From positions 1 to 9,445 of the forward strand of contig JAZFYI010000106.1 in the NCBI GenBank assembly GCA_036443455.1: a stretch of DNA of 9,445 nucleotides, in the 5' to 3' direction. Positions 1-6,286 of the stretch are shown here, piece after piece. Numbering within the stretch: the first letter of the stretch is position 1; every line of letters starts with the position of its first letter. Both the position numbers and the translations under genes were made by a program. Source of the stretch: MnTg04 sp036443455. GTDB taxonomy: Bacteria > Pseudomonadota > Gammaproteobacteria > Steroidobacterales > MnTg04. A model generated the notes under the pieces. It had not been told where the DNA came from, searched no databases, and saw nothing but the letters and a program-made list of their open reading frames with translations.

Positions 1-1
1 G

Positions 2-229
2 CCGCAATCCTTCACCGCGCACCTGCTGGGAACCTGTCGCATGGGCAACGACCCGGCGACCTCGGTCGTGGACAAATATCACCGCACCCACGATGTGCCG
101 AACCTGTTTATCTGCGATGGCAGCAGCCTCGTGACATCCGGGCGGGGCCAGCCGACGCAAACCATACAGGCGCTGGCTTTTCGGGCGGCCGAGCATTTCA
201 GCCGTTTTGCAAAGAACGGCGAAATATAG
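2..229 (+). CDS. GMC-family FAD-dependent oxidoreductase, C-terminal fragment
   Basis: This is the 3' end of a gene whose beginning lies left of the window; the open frame runs from base 2 to a TAG at 227-229 (75 codons seen). The translation carries the hallmarks of the GMC oxidoreductase C-terminal domain: an HLLGTCRMG stretch containing the usual active-site histidine, then a VVD...HDVPNLFICDGS segment and a TSGRGQPTQTIQAL segment ending in a helix. GMC enzymes are FAD-dependent alcohol, sugar or sterol dehydrogenases/oxidases; the CRMG/VVD/DGS pattern is closest to the gluconate-dehydrogenase-like branch, but the substrate cannot be read from the tail. Where many members have Asn or His before the Pro of the last motif, this one has Gln. 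It converges on zapE with only 21 bases between the stop codons, so it is not part of the minus-strand operon. Family assignment is firm; the specific function is unknown. Confidence 0.85.
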   Translation, partial: PQSFTAHLLGTCRMGNDPATSVVDKYHRTHDVPNLFICDGSSLVTSGRGQPTQTIQALAFRAAEHFSRFAKNGEI

Positions 230-230
230 A

Positions 231-245
231 ACCCGCATAGCGGGT
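231..245. terminator. Short hairpin between convergent genes, possible weak terminator
   Basis: ACCCGC (231-236) and GCGGGT (240-245) form a perfect 6-bp stem with a 3-base loop, filling most of the 21 bases between the two converging stop codons. On the minus strand the sequence after the stem is T-rich (TCTATATTTC), so it could end zapE transcripts. On the plus strand no T-run follows. The stem is short and the loop tight, so the call is tentative. Confidence 0.35.
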
Positions 246-250
246 AGCTC

Positions 251-1360
251 TCAGGCCAGGTGCGCCTGCCCCAGGTAGGCGTGCGTCTGCATCTCAGCCA
301 GGCGACTGACCGTTCTCTTGAACTCGAAGGCCAGCCGCTCACCTTGATAAAGCTGTTCGGGCGGCACCGCGGCCGACAGGATCAGTTTGACCTTGTGGTC
401 ATAGAACTCATCGACCAGCGCGATAAATCGTCGCGCCCGGTCGTTATCCGCCGAACCCATCGCCGGCACGCCCGAGACCAGGATCGTGTGAAAACCCCGC
501 GCCAGCTCCAGGTAATCGTTCTGGCTCCGCGGACCGTCGCACAACTCGGCGAAAGCAAACCAGGCGATGCCGTTTGCCAGGCGCAGCGTGGCGATCGGGC
601 GGCCACAGACCATGAGCTTCTGATTAGCCTTGCCGCCATTGCAGGAGATTTTCTCGAAGTAGCTAGCCAGGTTGGCTTCCGCCTGCCGGTCGAGCGGCGC
701 GTGATAGATTTCAGCCTCGTCGAGGATGCGCAGGCGAAAATCCTCCGCTCCTTCGAGCTCCATGACCTGGCAGTGGGTTTCGATCGCCGTTATTGCCGGC
801 AGAAAACGCTCTCTTTGCAAACCGCCTTCATACAACAGCGATGGCGGTATGTTCGATGTCGCAACCAGCGTGACGCCGCGCCGGAACAACTCCCTGAATA
901 GCGTGCCCAGCAACATCGCATCGGCGATATCGGCTACAAAAAACTCATCGAAACAAATAACGCGCGTACGCCTTGCGAGGTGTTTTGCGATCTCGTTGAG
1001 AGGGTCTTGCCGATGTTTCCTGTTTTTTAACTGTTCGTGCAATTCGTACATGAAGCGGTGAAAGTGGCGTCTTTGTTTTTGCCTGAAGGGCAGGGCGCGA
1101 AAGAACATGTCCATCAGGTGGGTCTTGCCGCGGCCGACTCCGCCCCAAAGGTACAGGCCCTTGACCGGTGCGATTTCCCGGTCACGGGAGAGCGTGTTGC
1201 GCAAGCGTTGCCAGGGCGACAGCGACGCCGGTCTGGCGATCAACTGCAGGTAGATTCGATGCAGCGCCTCGATGGCCGTTTCCTGGGCGGCGTCCGCGAC
1301 GAAGTCCGGGTCTTCCAGCGCTCGTGCATACCGCTCCCTGGGGGTCAGGCTGGCTTTCAT
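251..1360 (-). CDS. zapE: Cell division protein ZapE (AFG1-like ATPase)
   Basis: The product is a P-loop ATPase of the AFG1/ZapE family, 369 residues from the ATG at 1360, in line with bacterial members. ZapE in E. coli is a Z-ring-associated ATPase that acts on FtsZ during constriction, especially under low-oxygen or stress conditions. Visible motifs are Walker A GGVGRGKT (residues 73-80), a HFHRFMYELH segment just after it, Walker B VICFDEF (D138, E139) and the sensor-like ATSNIPP (about 167-173), followed by the family's C-terminal half with LVDEFYDHKVKL. The open frame also contains a GTG two codons upstream (1366); ATG is preferred, but neither start has a clear Shine-Dalgarno sequence. 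The gene follows the leucine operon on the same strand but is separated from scoB by a palindromic element, so it may have its own or an element-borne promoter. Its metabolic neighbours do not explain its function. Confidence 0.93.
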   Translation of the reverse strand: MKASLTPRERYARALEDPDFVADAAQETAIEALHRIYLQLIARPASLSPWQRLRNTLSRDREIAPVKGLYLWGGVGRGKTHLMDMFFRALPFRQKQRRHFHRFMYELHEQLKNRKHRQDPLNEIAKHLARRTRVICFDEFFVADIADAMLLGTLFRELFRRGVTLVATSNIPPSLLYEGGLQRERFLPAITAIETHCQVMELEGAEDFRLRILDEAEIYHAPLDRQAEANLASYFEKISCNGGKANQKLMVCGRPIATLRLANGIAWFAFAELCDGPRSQNDYLELARGFHTILVSGVPAMGSADNDRARRFIALVDEFYDHKVKLILSAAVPPEQLYQGERLAFEFKRTVSRLAEMQTHAYLGQAHLA

Positions 1361-1379
1361 CGGCACGCGGGAGCCGGGC

Positions 1380-1401
1380 CTAGCCCGGATTATTCATGAA
1401 T
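1380..1401 (+). repeat. Left terminal inverted repeat of the palindromic element
   Basis: CTAG followed by CCCGGATTATTCATGAAT. The reverse complement of 1527-1548 differs only at one base (A here, C in the other copy). The repeat contains its own small palindrome TTCATGAA. Just outside, CCGGGC at 1374-1379 mirrors GCCCGG at 1383-1388 around CTA, so this end also sits in a 15-base palindrome. Confidence 0.8.
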
Positions 1402-1419
1402 GCGCTCGCGCCCTTGCTT

Positions 1420-1508
1420 GATCCTTGTTCGCACACGGAATTTTCCTCCCTCGGAAATACACATGGATATTCCGCTCGGTCAGAAAATCCCGTGTGCAAA
1501 CAATGCTC
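1420..1508. repeat. Nested imperfect inverted repeat (inner stem-loop)
   Basis: Arms 1420-1445 and 1483-1508 are complementary at 22 of 26 positions; the best-matched part is GCACACGG against CCGTGTGC with one interrupting mismatch. A further short CGGAA/TTCCG pair (1452-1456, 1470-1474) lies in the loop. The segments between this stem and the terminal repeats do not pair well, so the element would be a long hairpin with an internal loop. No T-run follows the stem on the minus strand, so it is not a standard intrinsic terminator. Confidence 0.7.
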
Positions 1509-1526
1509 TGCGCAATCATCACGACG

Positions 1527-1548
1527 ATTCATGAATAAGCCGGGCTAG
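1527..1548 (-). repeat. Right terminal inverted repeat, overlapping the scoB stop
   Basis: Mirror copy of the left terminal repeat (ATTCATGAATAAGCCGGG followed by CTAG). The last four bases, CTAG, include the TAG stop codon of scoB (1545-1547 read on the minus strand), so the coding region ends at the element boundary. Confidence 0.8.
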
Positions 1549-2207
1549 CCGAGCAGCCGCATCTCCGGCACGTCGCCATCGACGATCAGCCGGCCCGTCG
1601 TTTTTTCCCTGATTTCTTCCACCGATACGCCGGGCGCTCTTTCTATGAGATGAAATGCGCCGTCGTGGATTTCCAGGTAGGCAAGATCGGTGACCACCTT
1701 GCGGATACAGTTCACGCCGGTCAGCGGCAGCGTGCACGATTCGAGCAGTTTCGATTGCCCCGATTTACTGGCGTGGGTCATGGTCACGACGATGTTGTCG
1801 GTCCCGGCAACCAGGTCCATGGCGCCGCCCATGCCCTTGACCAGTTTGCCGGGGATCATCCACGACGCGATGCTGCCGGTCTGATCGATTTCGAATGCAC
1901 CGAGCACCGTCAGGTCCACATGGGCGCCGCGTATCATCGCGAAACTTTCCGCCGATGAAAAATACGCGGCGCCGGTGATCGCCGTGACCGTTTGCTTGCC
2001 GGCGTTGATCAGGTCGGCGTCGACTTCCTCATCGAGCGGGAACGGACCCATGCCCAGCAAGCCGTTCTCCGATTGCAACATGACCTCGATGTCCGCGGGA
2101 ATGTAGTTGGCGACCAGCGTCGGGATGCCGATGCCCAGGTTGACGTAAAAACCGTCGCGTAACTCGGACGCGACCCGCTGGGCAATCTGTACTCTGCTAA
2201 GTGCCAT
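1545..2207 (-). CDS. scoB: Succinyl-CoA:acetoacetate (3-oxoacid) CoA-transferase, subunit B
   Basis: The 220-residue product is the catalytic B subunit of a two-subunit family I CoA-transferase. It would move CoA from succinyl-CoA to the acetoacetate released by HMG-CoA lyase, giving acetoacetyl-CoA for thiolysis. The family glutamate that forms the glutamyl-CoA thioester is visible as E47 in LQSENG; other conserved stretches are NLGIGIPT (23-30), MGGAMDLVAG (126-135) and CTLPLTG (158-164). The length is normal and the end (VPEMRLLG) looks complete although the stop codon lies at the edge of the palindromic element. The ATG at 2207 is preceded by GAGGAA at a 6-base spacing, and it starts 17 bases after scoA stops. 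PcaJ (3-oxoadipate transferase) and AtoA are close relatives; acetoacetate as substrate is inferred mainly from the operon. Confidence 0.92.
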   Translation of the reverse strand: MALSRVQIAQRVASELRDGFYVNLGIGIPTLVANYIPADIEVMLQSENGLLGMGPFPLDEEVDADLINAGKQTVTAITGAAYFSSAESFAMIRGAHVDLTVLGAFEIDQTGSIASWMIPGKLVKGMGGAMDLVAGTDNIVVTMTHASKSGQSKLLESCTLPLTGVNCIRKVVTDLAYLEIHDGAFHLIERAPGVSVEEIREKTTGRLIVDGDVPEMRLLG

Positions 2208-2213
2208 TGATTA

Positions 2214-2219
2214 TTCCTC
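2214..2219 (-). promoter_or_regulatory. Shine-Dalgarno of scoB
   Basis: GAGGAA on the minus strand lies six bases before the scoB ATG and inside the 17-base scoA-scoB gap. It fixes the start of scoB and suggests efficient independent initiation for the second subunit. Confidence 0.7.
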
Positions 2220-2224
2220 GATCT

Positions 2225-2926
2225 TCATGCGCTGCGGATGGTCCGTTGTTCGATGCGTTTCTCGAAAGTACCTTTGATCAGGCGCTGGACGAAGATTCCC
2301 GGCGTATGAATGTGTTCCGGATCCAGTTCGCCCGGTTCGACGATTTCCTCGACTTCCGCCACCGTGATCTTGCCGGCGGTCGCCATCATCGGGTTGAAAT
2401 TCTGCGCCGTCATTCTATAGACGAGGTTGCCCATGGTGTCCGCCTTCCACGCCTTGACCAGCGCATAGTCCGCGGTCAGCGACTCCTCGAGTATATAGTT
2501 GCGCCCGTGGAATTCGCGGGTGTCTTTGCCCTTGGCGACATCCGTGCCATAACCGGTCGCGGTATAAAAAGCGGGTATCCCGGCGCCGCCGGCGCGAATC
2601 TTTTCCGCCAGCGTGCCCTGCGGCGTCAGGATGACTTCCATTTCACCCGATATGAACAATTGTTCGAAAAGCGCGTTTTCGCCGACATAGGAACCGATCA
2701 TGGTCTTGATCTGGCGGCCCTCGAGCCACTTGCCAAGCGCGAAACCATCGACACCGGCATTGTTCGAAATACAGGTAAGTTCGCTGACGCCCATGTCCTT
2801 GACTTTCTGGATCAGCCCTTCGGGGATGCCGCACAGGCCGAAGCCGCCGACCATGACCGTCATGCCATCTCTCAGACCCGCGAGGGCTTCATCGTATGAG
2901 GCGACTACCTTGTTAAATCCGGACAT
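2225..2926 (-). CDS. scoA: Succinyl-CoA:acetoacetate (3-oxoacid) CoA-transferase, subunit A
   Basis: The 233-residue product is the A subunit partner of ScoB, of normal length. It shows the CoA-transferase I signature GGFGLCGIPE (27-36), then SNNAG (54-58), the TPQGTLAEKIRAGGAGIPAF stretch (101-120) and HTPGIFV (207-213). The A and B subunits together form the active transferase that activates acetoacetate using succinyl-CoA in the cytoplasm. The ATG at 2926 has an AGGAGA Shine-Dalgarno (2935-2940, 8-base spacing). The gene begins 33 bases after the ETF-QO stop, the largest gap among the operon genes seen here. AtoD and PcaI are homologues; the leucine-degradation context favours acetoacetate. 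Confidence 0.92.
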   Translation of the reverse strand: MSGFNKVVASYDEALAGLRDGMTVMVGGFGLCGIPEGLIQKVKDMGVSELTCISNNAGVDGFALGKWLEGRQIKTMIGSYVGENALFEQLFISGEMEVILTPQGTLAEKIRAGGAGIPAFYTATGYGTDVAKGKDTREFHGRNYILEESLTADYALVKAWKADTMGNLVYRMTAQNFNPMMATAGKITVAEVEEIVEPGELDPEHIHTPGIFVQRLIKGTFEKRIEQRTIRSA

Positions 2927-2959
2927 CGGCGGATTCTCCTGGTGTTTGCCTGCGAATGT

Positions 2960-4561
2960 TCACAGGCCTGGGTAATTGGGTCCTGAGCCGCCTTCCGGCG
3001 TCACCCAGTCGATAATGCCATACGGGTCCTTGATATCGCAGGCCTTGCAATGGACGCAATTCGCCGCGTTGATTTGCAGGCGCTTGCCCGCCTCGTCGCT
3101 GACGATCTCGTAGACGCCCACCGGACAAAAACGCGTACACGGATTGCCAAATTCCTCGGTGCAACGGGTCACGCATATATCGGTGTCCGCGACATGCAGA
3201 TGCACGGGCTGGTTCTCATCGTGATCGGTCGCCGAGAAATAAACCGATGCCAGCCGGTCGCGTGGCGGCAGTTCGCGTTTGACCCAGTGACGATTCGGCG
3301 ATTTGTTTTCATCCAGTGTGCGCAATGCGCTGTGATCGGAATGATTGCGCAACGTGTAGGGCAGTCGCCCCGCGGTAACCGTCTCCAGCGCGGCATTCGC
3401 CAGGCCGGCCCAGAAACCGTGGCGGAAGCCCGGTCGGATGTTCCTGACTTTTTTGAGTTCCATGCCGGCCGGCGAATGCCTGAAGCGGGCGTCGAAGCCC
3501 TGACTGTCGCCACGCTCGACGAAGTGCTGGGCCGCCAGCATGCCGCTGCGCAGCGCCATGTGAATCCCCTTGATTTTTGGCACGTTCAACATGCCACCGG
3601 CATCGCCGACCAGCATCGCGCCTGGCGTTTCCAGGCGCGGCATGGATTGCCAGCCGCCCTCGACGATGGCGCGGGCGCCGGCCGAGACCAATTCCGCGCC
3701 GGCGAGCAGTTTTCTCATCATCGGGTGGTGCTTGAACTGCTGAAACGCCTCGAAGGGGGCGAACTCCGGGTCGCGGTAATCGAGCCCGATGACGAAGCCG
3801 ACATAGACCCGGTCCGCATCCAGTTGATAAACGAAGCTGCCGCCATAGACGCCGCCATCCAGCGGCCAGCCGACGCTGTGCAGGATATGGCCCGGCTTGC
3901 CGCGGCCATCGGGAAGCTGCCACAGTTCCTTGAACCCCAGGCCGTAAGTCTGCGGGTCGCAGTCGCGGTCCAGCGCAAACTTTGCGATCAATCCTTTGGC
4001 CAGGCTGCCGCGGCAACCCTCGGCCAGCACGGTCAGCCGGCAATGAATATCGACGCCGGCTGCGAAGTTGGGTCCCTCGGAACCATCGGCCTGGCGGCCC
4101 ATATCGCCGACCCTGACGCCAATCACGCGGTCGTCCGGGTCATAGAGCAATTCGTTGCCGGCGAAACCCGGGAAAATATCGACACCCAGCGCCTCGGCCT
4201 TTTCCGCCAGCCAGGCGCCTAGCTGATTCAACGACACGATGAAGTTGCCGTGGTTGTTCATTTGCGGCGGCAGCGGCAGCGGTATCCGGCGCTTTTTGGT
4301 CAACAGCGCGAACTTGTCCCGGGTAGCCGGCACGCAAATCGCGGTAAATTCCTGCCGCCATTCCGGCAGCAATTCATCGAGGGCCGCGGGTTCGAGGATG
4401 GCGCCCGATAGCAGGTGCGCACCGGCTTCGGCGCCTTTTTCGAGGACACAGACACCGAGTTCCGGTTTTTGCTGTTTCAGGCGCAGCGCGCAGGCGAGCC
4501 CGGCCGGGCCGGCGCCGACGATCGCCACGTCGTATTCCATGATGTCGCGCGGTGTTTCCAT
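2960..4561 (-). CDS. Electron transfer flavoprotein-ubiquinone oxidoreductase (ETF-QO)
   Basis: This membrane-associated iron-sulfur flavoprotein takes electrons from reduced ETF, which is charged by acyl-CoA dehydrogenases such as isovaleryl-CoA dehydrogenase, and reduces ubiquinone. From the ATG at 4561 it has 533 residues, normal for bacterial members. Visible are the FAD-binding GAGPAG (16-21), a second FAD motif MLVGDAGGMLNVPKIKGI (316-333) and a C-terminal 4Fe-4S domain with four ligand cysteines: C479 in RFCPVGVYE and C502, C505, C508 in CVHCKACDIKDP. The open frame extends 13 codons further upstream, but those overlap the preceding dehydrogenase gene; the chosen ATG lies 10 bases after that gene's stop and has a weak GGA upstream. 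A third possible ATG (MEYDV) lies seven codons in. Its position inside a leucine operon suggests it serves the liu acyl-CoA dehydrogenase step. Confidence 0.95.
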   Translation of the reverse strand: METPRDIMEYDVAIVGAGPAGLACALRLKQQKPELGVCVLEKGAEAGAHLLSGAILEPAALDELLPEWRQEFTAICVPATRDKFALLTKKRRIPLPLPPQMNNHGNFIVSLNQLGAWLAEKAEALGVDIFPGFAGNELLYDPDDRVIGVRVGDMGRQADGSEGPNFAAGVDIHCRLTVLAEGCRGSLAKGLIAKFALDRDCDPQTYGLGFKELWQLPDGRGKPGHILHSVGWPLDGGVYGGSFVYQLDADRVYVGFVIGLDYRDPEFAPFEAFQQFKHHPMMRKLLAGAELVSAGARAIVEGGWQSMPRLETPGAMLVGDAGGMLNVPKIKGIHMALRSGMLAAQHFVERGDSQGFDARFRHSPAGMELKKVRNIRPGFRHGFWAGLANAALETVTAGRLPYTLRNHSDHSALRTLDENKSPNRHWVKRELPPRDRLASVYFSATDHDENQPVHLHVADTDICVTRCTEEFGNPCTRFCPVGVYEIVSDEAGKRLQINAANCVHCKACDIKDPYGIIDWVTPEGGSGPNYPGL

Positions 4562-4571
4562 ATTTCCGGCT

Positions 4572-5339
4572 TTACTTTGCTTGCATCCGGATCGCCCCAT
4601 CGAGCCGGATGGTTTCGCCGTTCAGCATCGTGTTGCCATAAATATAGACAACCAGGTCGGCAAATTCATCGGGTCTGCCCAGGCGCGGTGGGAAGGGCAC
4701 TTGCGCGGCCAGCGACTGCTGAACCGCGTCGGGCATTCCTGCCATCATCGGGGTCATGAATATCCCCGGTGCAATGGTCATCACCCGCACGCCGATACGC
4801 GAAAACTCCCGGGCGATGGGCAGCGCCATGCCGGCGACACCGGCTTTCGAGGCCGCATAAGCCGCCTGTCCTATCTGCCCCTCGAAGGCAGCGACCGAGG
4901 CCGTGCTGATGATCACGCCACGCTCGCCTTCCTCGTTCGGCTCGTTGTGCTGCATGACATCCGCGGCGGCCTTGGCCATCAGGAACGAGCCGATCAAATT
5001 GACCTGGATGACCTTGCTGAACAGTTCGCCTGCCATCGGGCCATCGCGACCCAATACACGGCCGGCCCCGAGTATGCCGGCGCAGTTGACCAGCATATTG
5101 ACGCCATGCATGGCTTGGGCGGCCTGCGCCACGCCACTGTTGACCGCTTCCTCTGAACTGACATCGGTCGCTATGAACGCACACGCCGCACCCAGTTCGG
5201 CCGCTGCCGCGTCACCTTGTTCCTGGTTGATATCGAACAACGTGACCTGACCGCCTGCATCGACTATTTTTTTGGCGGTGGCCAGCCCCAGACCCGAGGC
5301 GCCACCGGTGACTATTGCCTTTGCTTTACTGATTTGCAT
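4572..5339 (-). CDS. HSD10-like short-chain 3-hydroxyacyl-CoA dehydrogenase
   Basis: The 255-residue product is a classical NAD-dependent short-chain dehydrogenase. Landmarks are the nucleotide-binding TGGASGLG (11-18), acidic D36 after the second strand (favouring NAD over NADP), NCAG (85-88), N114, catalytic S148 and the YAASK motif with Y161 and K165. The segment TASVAAFEGQIGQAAYAASK and the ending LNGETIRLDGAIRM closely resemble type 2 3-hydroxyacyl-CoA dehydrogenase (HSD17B10), which oxidises 2-methyl-3-hydroxybutyryl-CoA and straight-chain 3-hydroxyacyl-CoAs. The frame is open for 90 more codons upstream, but that part overlaps HMG-CoA lyase and has no SDR character; the ATG at 5339 has AGGA about 7 bases upstream. 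The leucine pathway itself does not need this reaction, so it probably supports isoleucine or fatty-acid oxidation. Exact substrate unproven. Confidence 0.88.
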   Translation of the reverse strand: MQISKAKAIVTGGASGLGLATAKKIVDAGGQVTLFDINQEQGDAAAAELGAACAFIATDVSSEEAVNSGVAQAAQAMHGVNMLVNCAGILGAGRVLGRDGPMAGELFSKVIQVNLIGSFLMAKAAADVMQHNEPNEEGERGVIISTASVAAFEGQIGQAAYAASKAGVAGMALPIAREFSRIGVRVMTIAPGIFMTPMMAGMPDAVQQSLAAQVPFPPRLGRPDEFADLVVYIYGNTMLNGETIRLDGAIRMQAK

Positions 5340-5365
5340 ATTTGTTCCTGTGCAGGTTTCTATGA

Positions 5366-6286
5366 TTAATTTTGTTGCCGCCAGGCTATCTGACCGAGAC
5401 GGCTGCCGGGCATCCTGTCCAGGTGCCGGCAAATAAAAAGCCCGGTATCGGTGAGCGAATCGAGATCGATACCGGTTCGAATCCCCATGCCATGCAGTAA
5501 ATAAACCAGGTCCTCGGTGGCGACGTTGCCGCTCGCGCCCTTGGCGTACGGACAGCCGCCGAGACCGGCAACGGATGCATCGATGACCGACACCCCCAGT
5601 TCGAGGCACGCAAAAATACTCGCCAGCGCCTGGCCGCGGGTATCGTGGAAATGAATCGCCAGCTTGTCGATGCTGACTTTTTCGGCGACGGTCGCCAGCA
5701 TGCCCCGGGCCGCGAGCGGGGTACCCGCACCGATGGTATCGCCGAGCGAAATTTCATAACAACCCATGCCGGCCAGGCGTTCCGCGAGTCCTGCCACCAC
5801 CGACGCGCCGATCTCGCCCTCGTACGGGCAGCCGAGTACGCAGGACAGGTAGCCACGAACCGGGATCCCGTTTTCTTTTGCCAGGTCCATCACCGCTTCG
5901 ATTCTTTGTAACGATTCTTCGATACCGGCATTGCTGTTCTTCAGGCTGAAGGATTCCGATGCGGCGGCAAATACGGCTACCTCGCCGGCGCCGGCGGCGA
6001 TGGCGCGCTGCATCCCCTGTGTATTGGGCACCAGTACCGGGTAACGGACGGCGGGATTTTTGCTGATTCCGGCCATGACCTCGGCGGCATCGGCAAGTTG
6101 CGGAACCCAGCGCGGGCTGACAAAACTGCTGACTTCGATAGTCGACAATCCGCAAGCACCGAGCCGGTCGATCAGCTCGATCTTGACGGTCGCCGGCAAT
6201 GCCTGTTTCTCGTTTTGCAGACCATCACGGGCCGAGACTTCGACGACGCGAACCGATTCCGGGAAATTATTCAATGGCTGCCTCAT
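5366..6286 (-). CDS. mvaB: Hydroxymethylglutaryl-CoA lyase
   Basis: This cytoplasmic TIM-barrel lyase splits HMG-CoA into acetyl-CoA and acetoacetate, the last carbon-carbon cleavage of leucine degradation (also called liuE). With the ATG at 6286 it has 306 residues, the usual length. Active-site and metal-binding residues known from the family are present: R20-D21 in SARDGLQNE, H212 and H214 in HFHDT, C245 in the signature GLGGCPYAKG, and N254 in ASGN. The start is uncertain: the ATG overlaps the end of liuD by 20 bases and lacks a good Shine-Dalgarno, while a TTG four codons later (6274) has GAGG six bases upstream and overlaps the liuD stop. Either choice leaves all catalytic residues intact. 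The SDR gene follows after 26 bases. Confidence 0.95.
   Translation of the reverse strand: MRQPLNNFPESVRVVEVSARDGLQNEKQALPATVKIELIDRLGACGLSTIEVSSFVSPRWVPQLADAAEVMAGISKNPAVRYPVLVPNTQGMQRAIAAGAGEVAVFAAASESFSLKNSNAGIEESLQRIEAVMDLAKENGIPVRGYLSCVLGCPYEGEIGASVVAGLAERLAGMGCYEISLGDTIGAGTPLAARGMLATVAEKVSIDKLAIHFHDTRGQALASIFACLELGVSVIDASVAGLGGCPYAKGASGNVATEDLVYLLHGMGIRTGIDLDSLTDTGLFICRHLDRMPGSRLGQIAWRQQN

Larger units (their letters stand above)
1380..1548. mobile_element. MITE-like palindromic element without transposase
   Basis: The scoB-zapE intergenic region is almost entirely this element. Its ends are inverted repeats (1380-1401 and 1527-1548, 21 of 22 positions matching) and it contains a second, nested inverted repeat (1420-1445 against 1483-1508, 22 of 26 matching), so the whole can fold back into a long hairpin. 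CTAG sits at both extremities (1380-1383, 1545-1548) and could be a 4-base target duplication, leaving a 161-base core with 18-base terminal repeats beginning CCCGG. No transposase is encoded; the size, terminal repeats and intergenic location resemble miniature inverted-repeat transposable elements. An alternative is a REP/ERIC-type dispersed repeat. Multiplicity elsewhere in the genome cannot be seen from here. Confidence 0.65.

Noticed and set aside
1380..1548. Palindrome as an intrinsic transcription terminator of the operon
   Set aside because: No T-run follows either stem on the minus strand, and the length and nested terminal repeats fit a mobile or dispersed repeat better. An effect on transcription is still possible.
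1545..2926. scoAB as 3-oxoadipate CoA-transferase (pcaIJ)
   Set aside because: The families are close, but no aromatic-degradation genes are nearby, and HMG-CoA lyase upstream produces acetoacetate, the substrate of the sco enzyme.
3050..4222. Long plus-strand open frame (390 codons) opposite ETF-QO
   Set aside because: It has no recognisable domain and lies wholly antisense to a clear, motif-complete gene; long antisense frames are expected in GC-rich coding DNA.
5340..5609. N-terminal 90-codon extension of the SDR gene
   Set aside because: It overlaps the mvaB coding region, is Arg-rich and unlike any SDR; the ATG at 5339 gives the family's normal length and has a Shine-Dalgarno.
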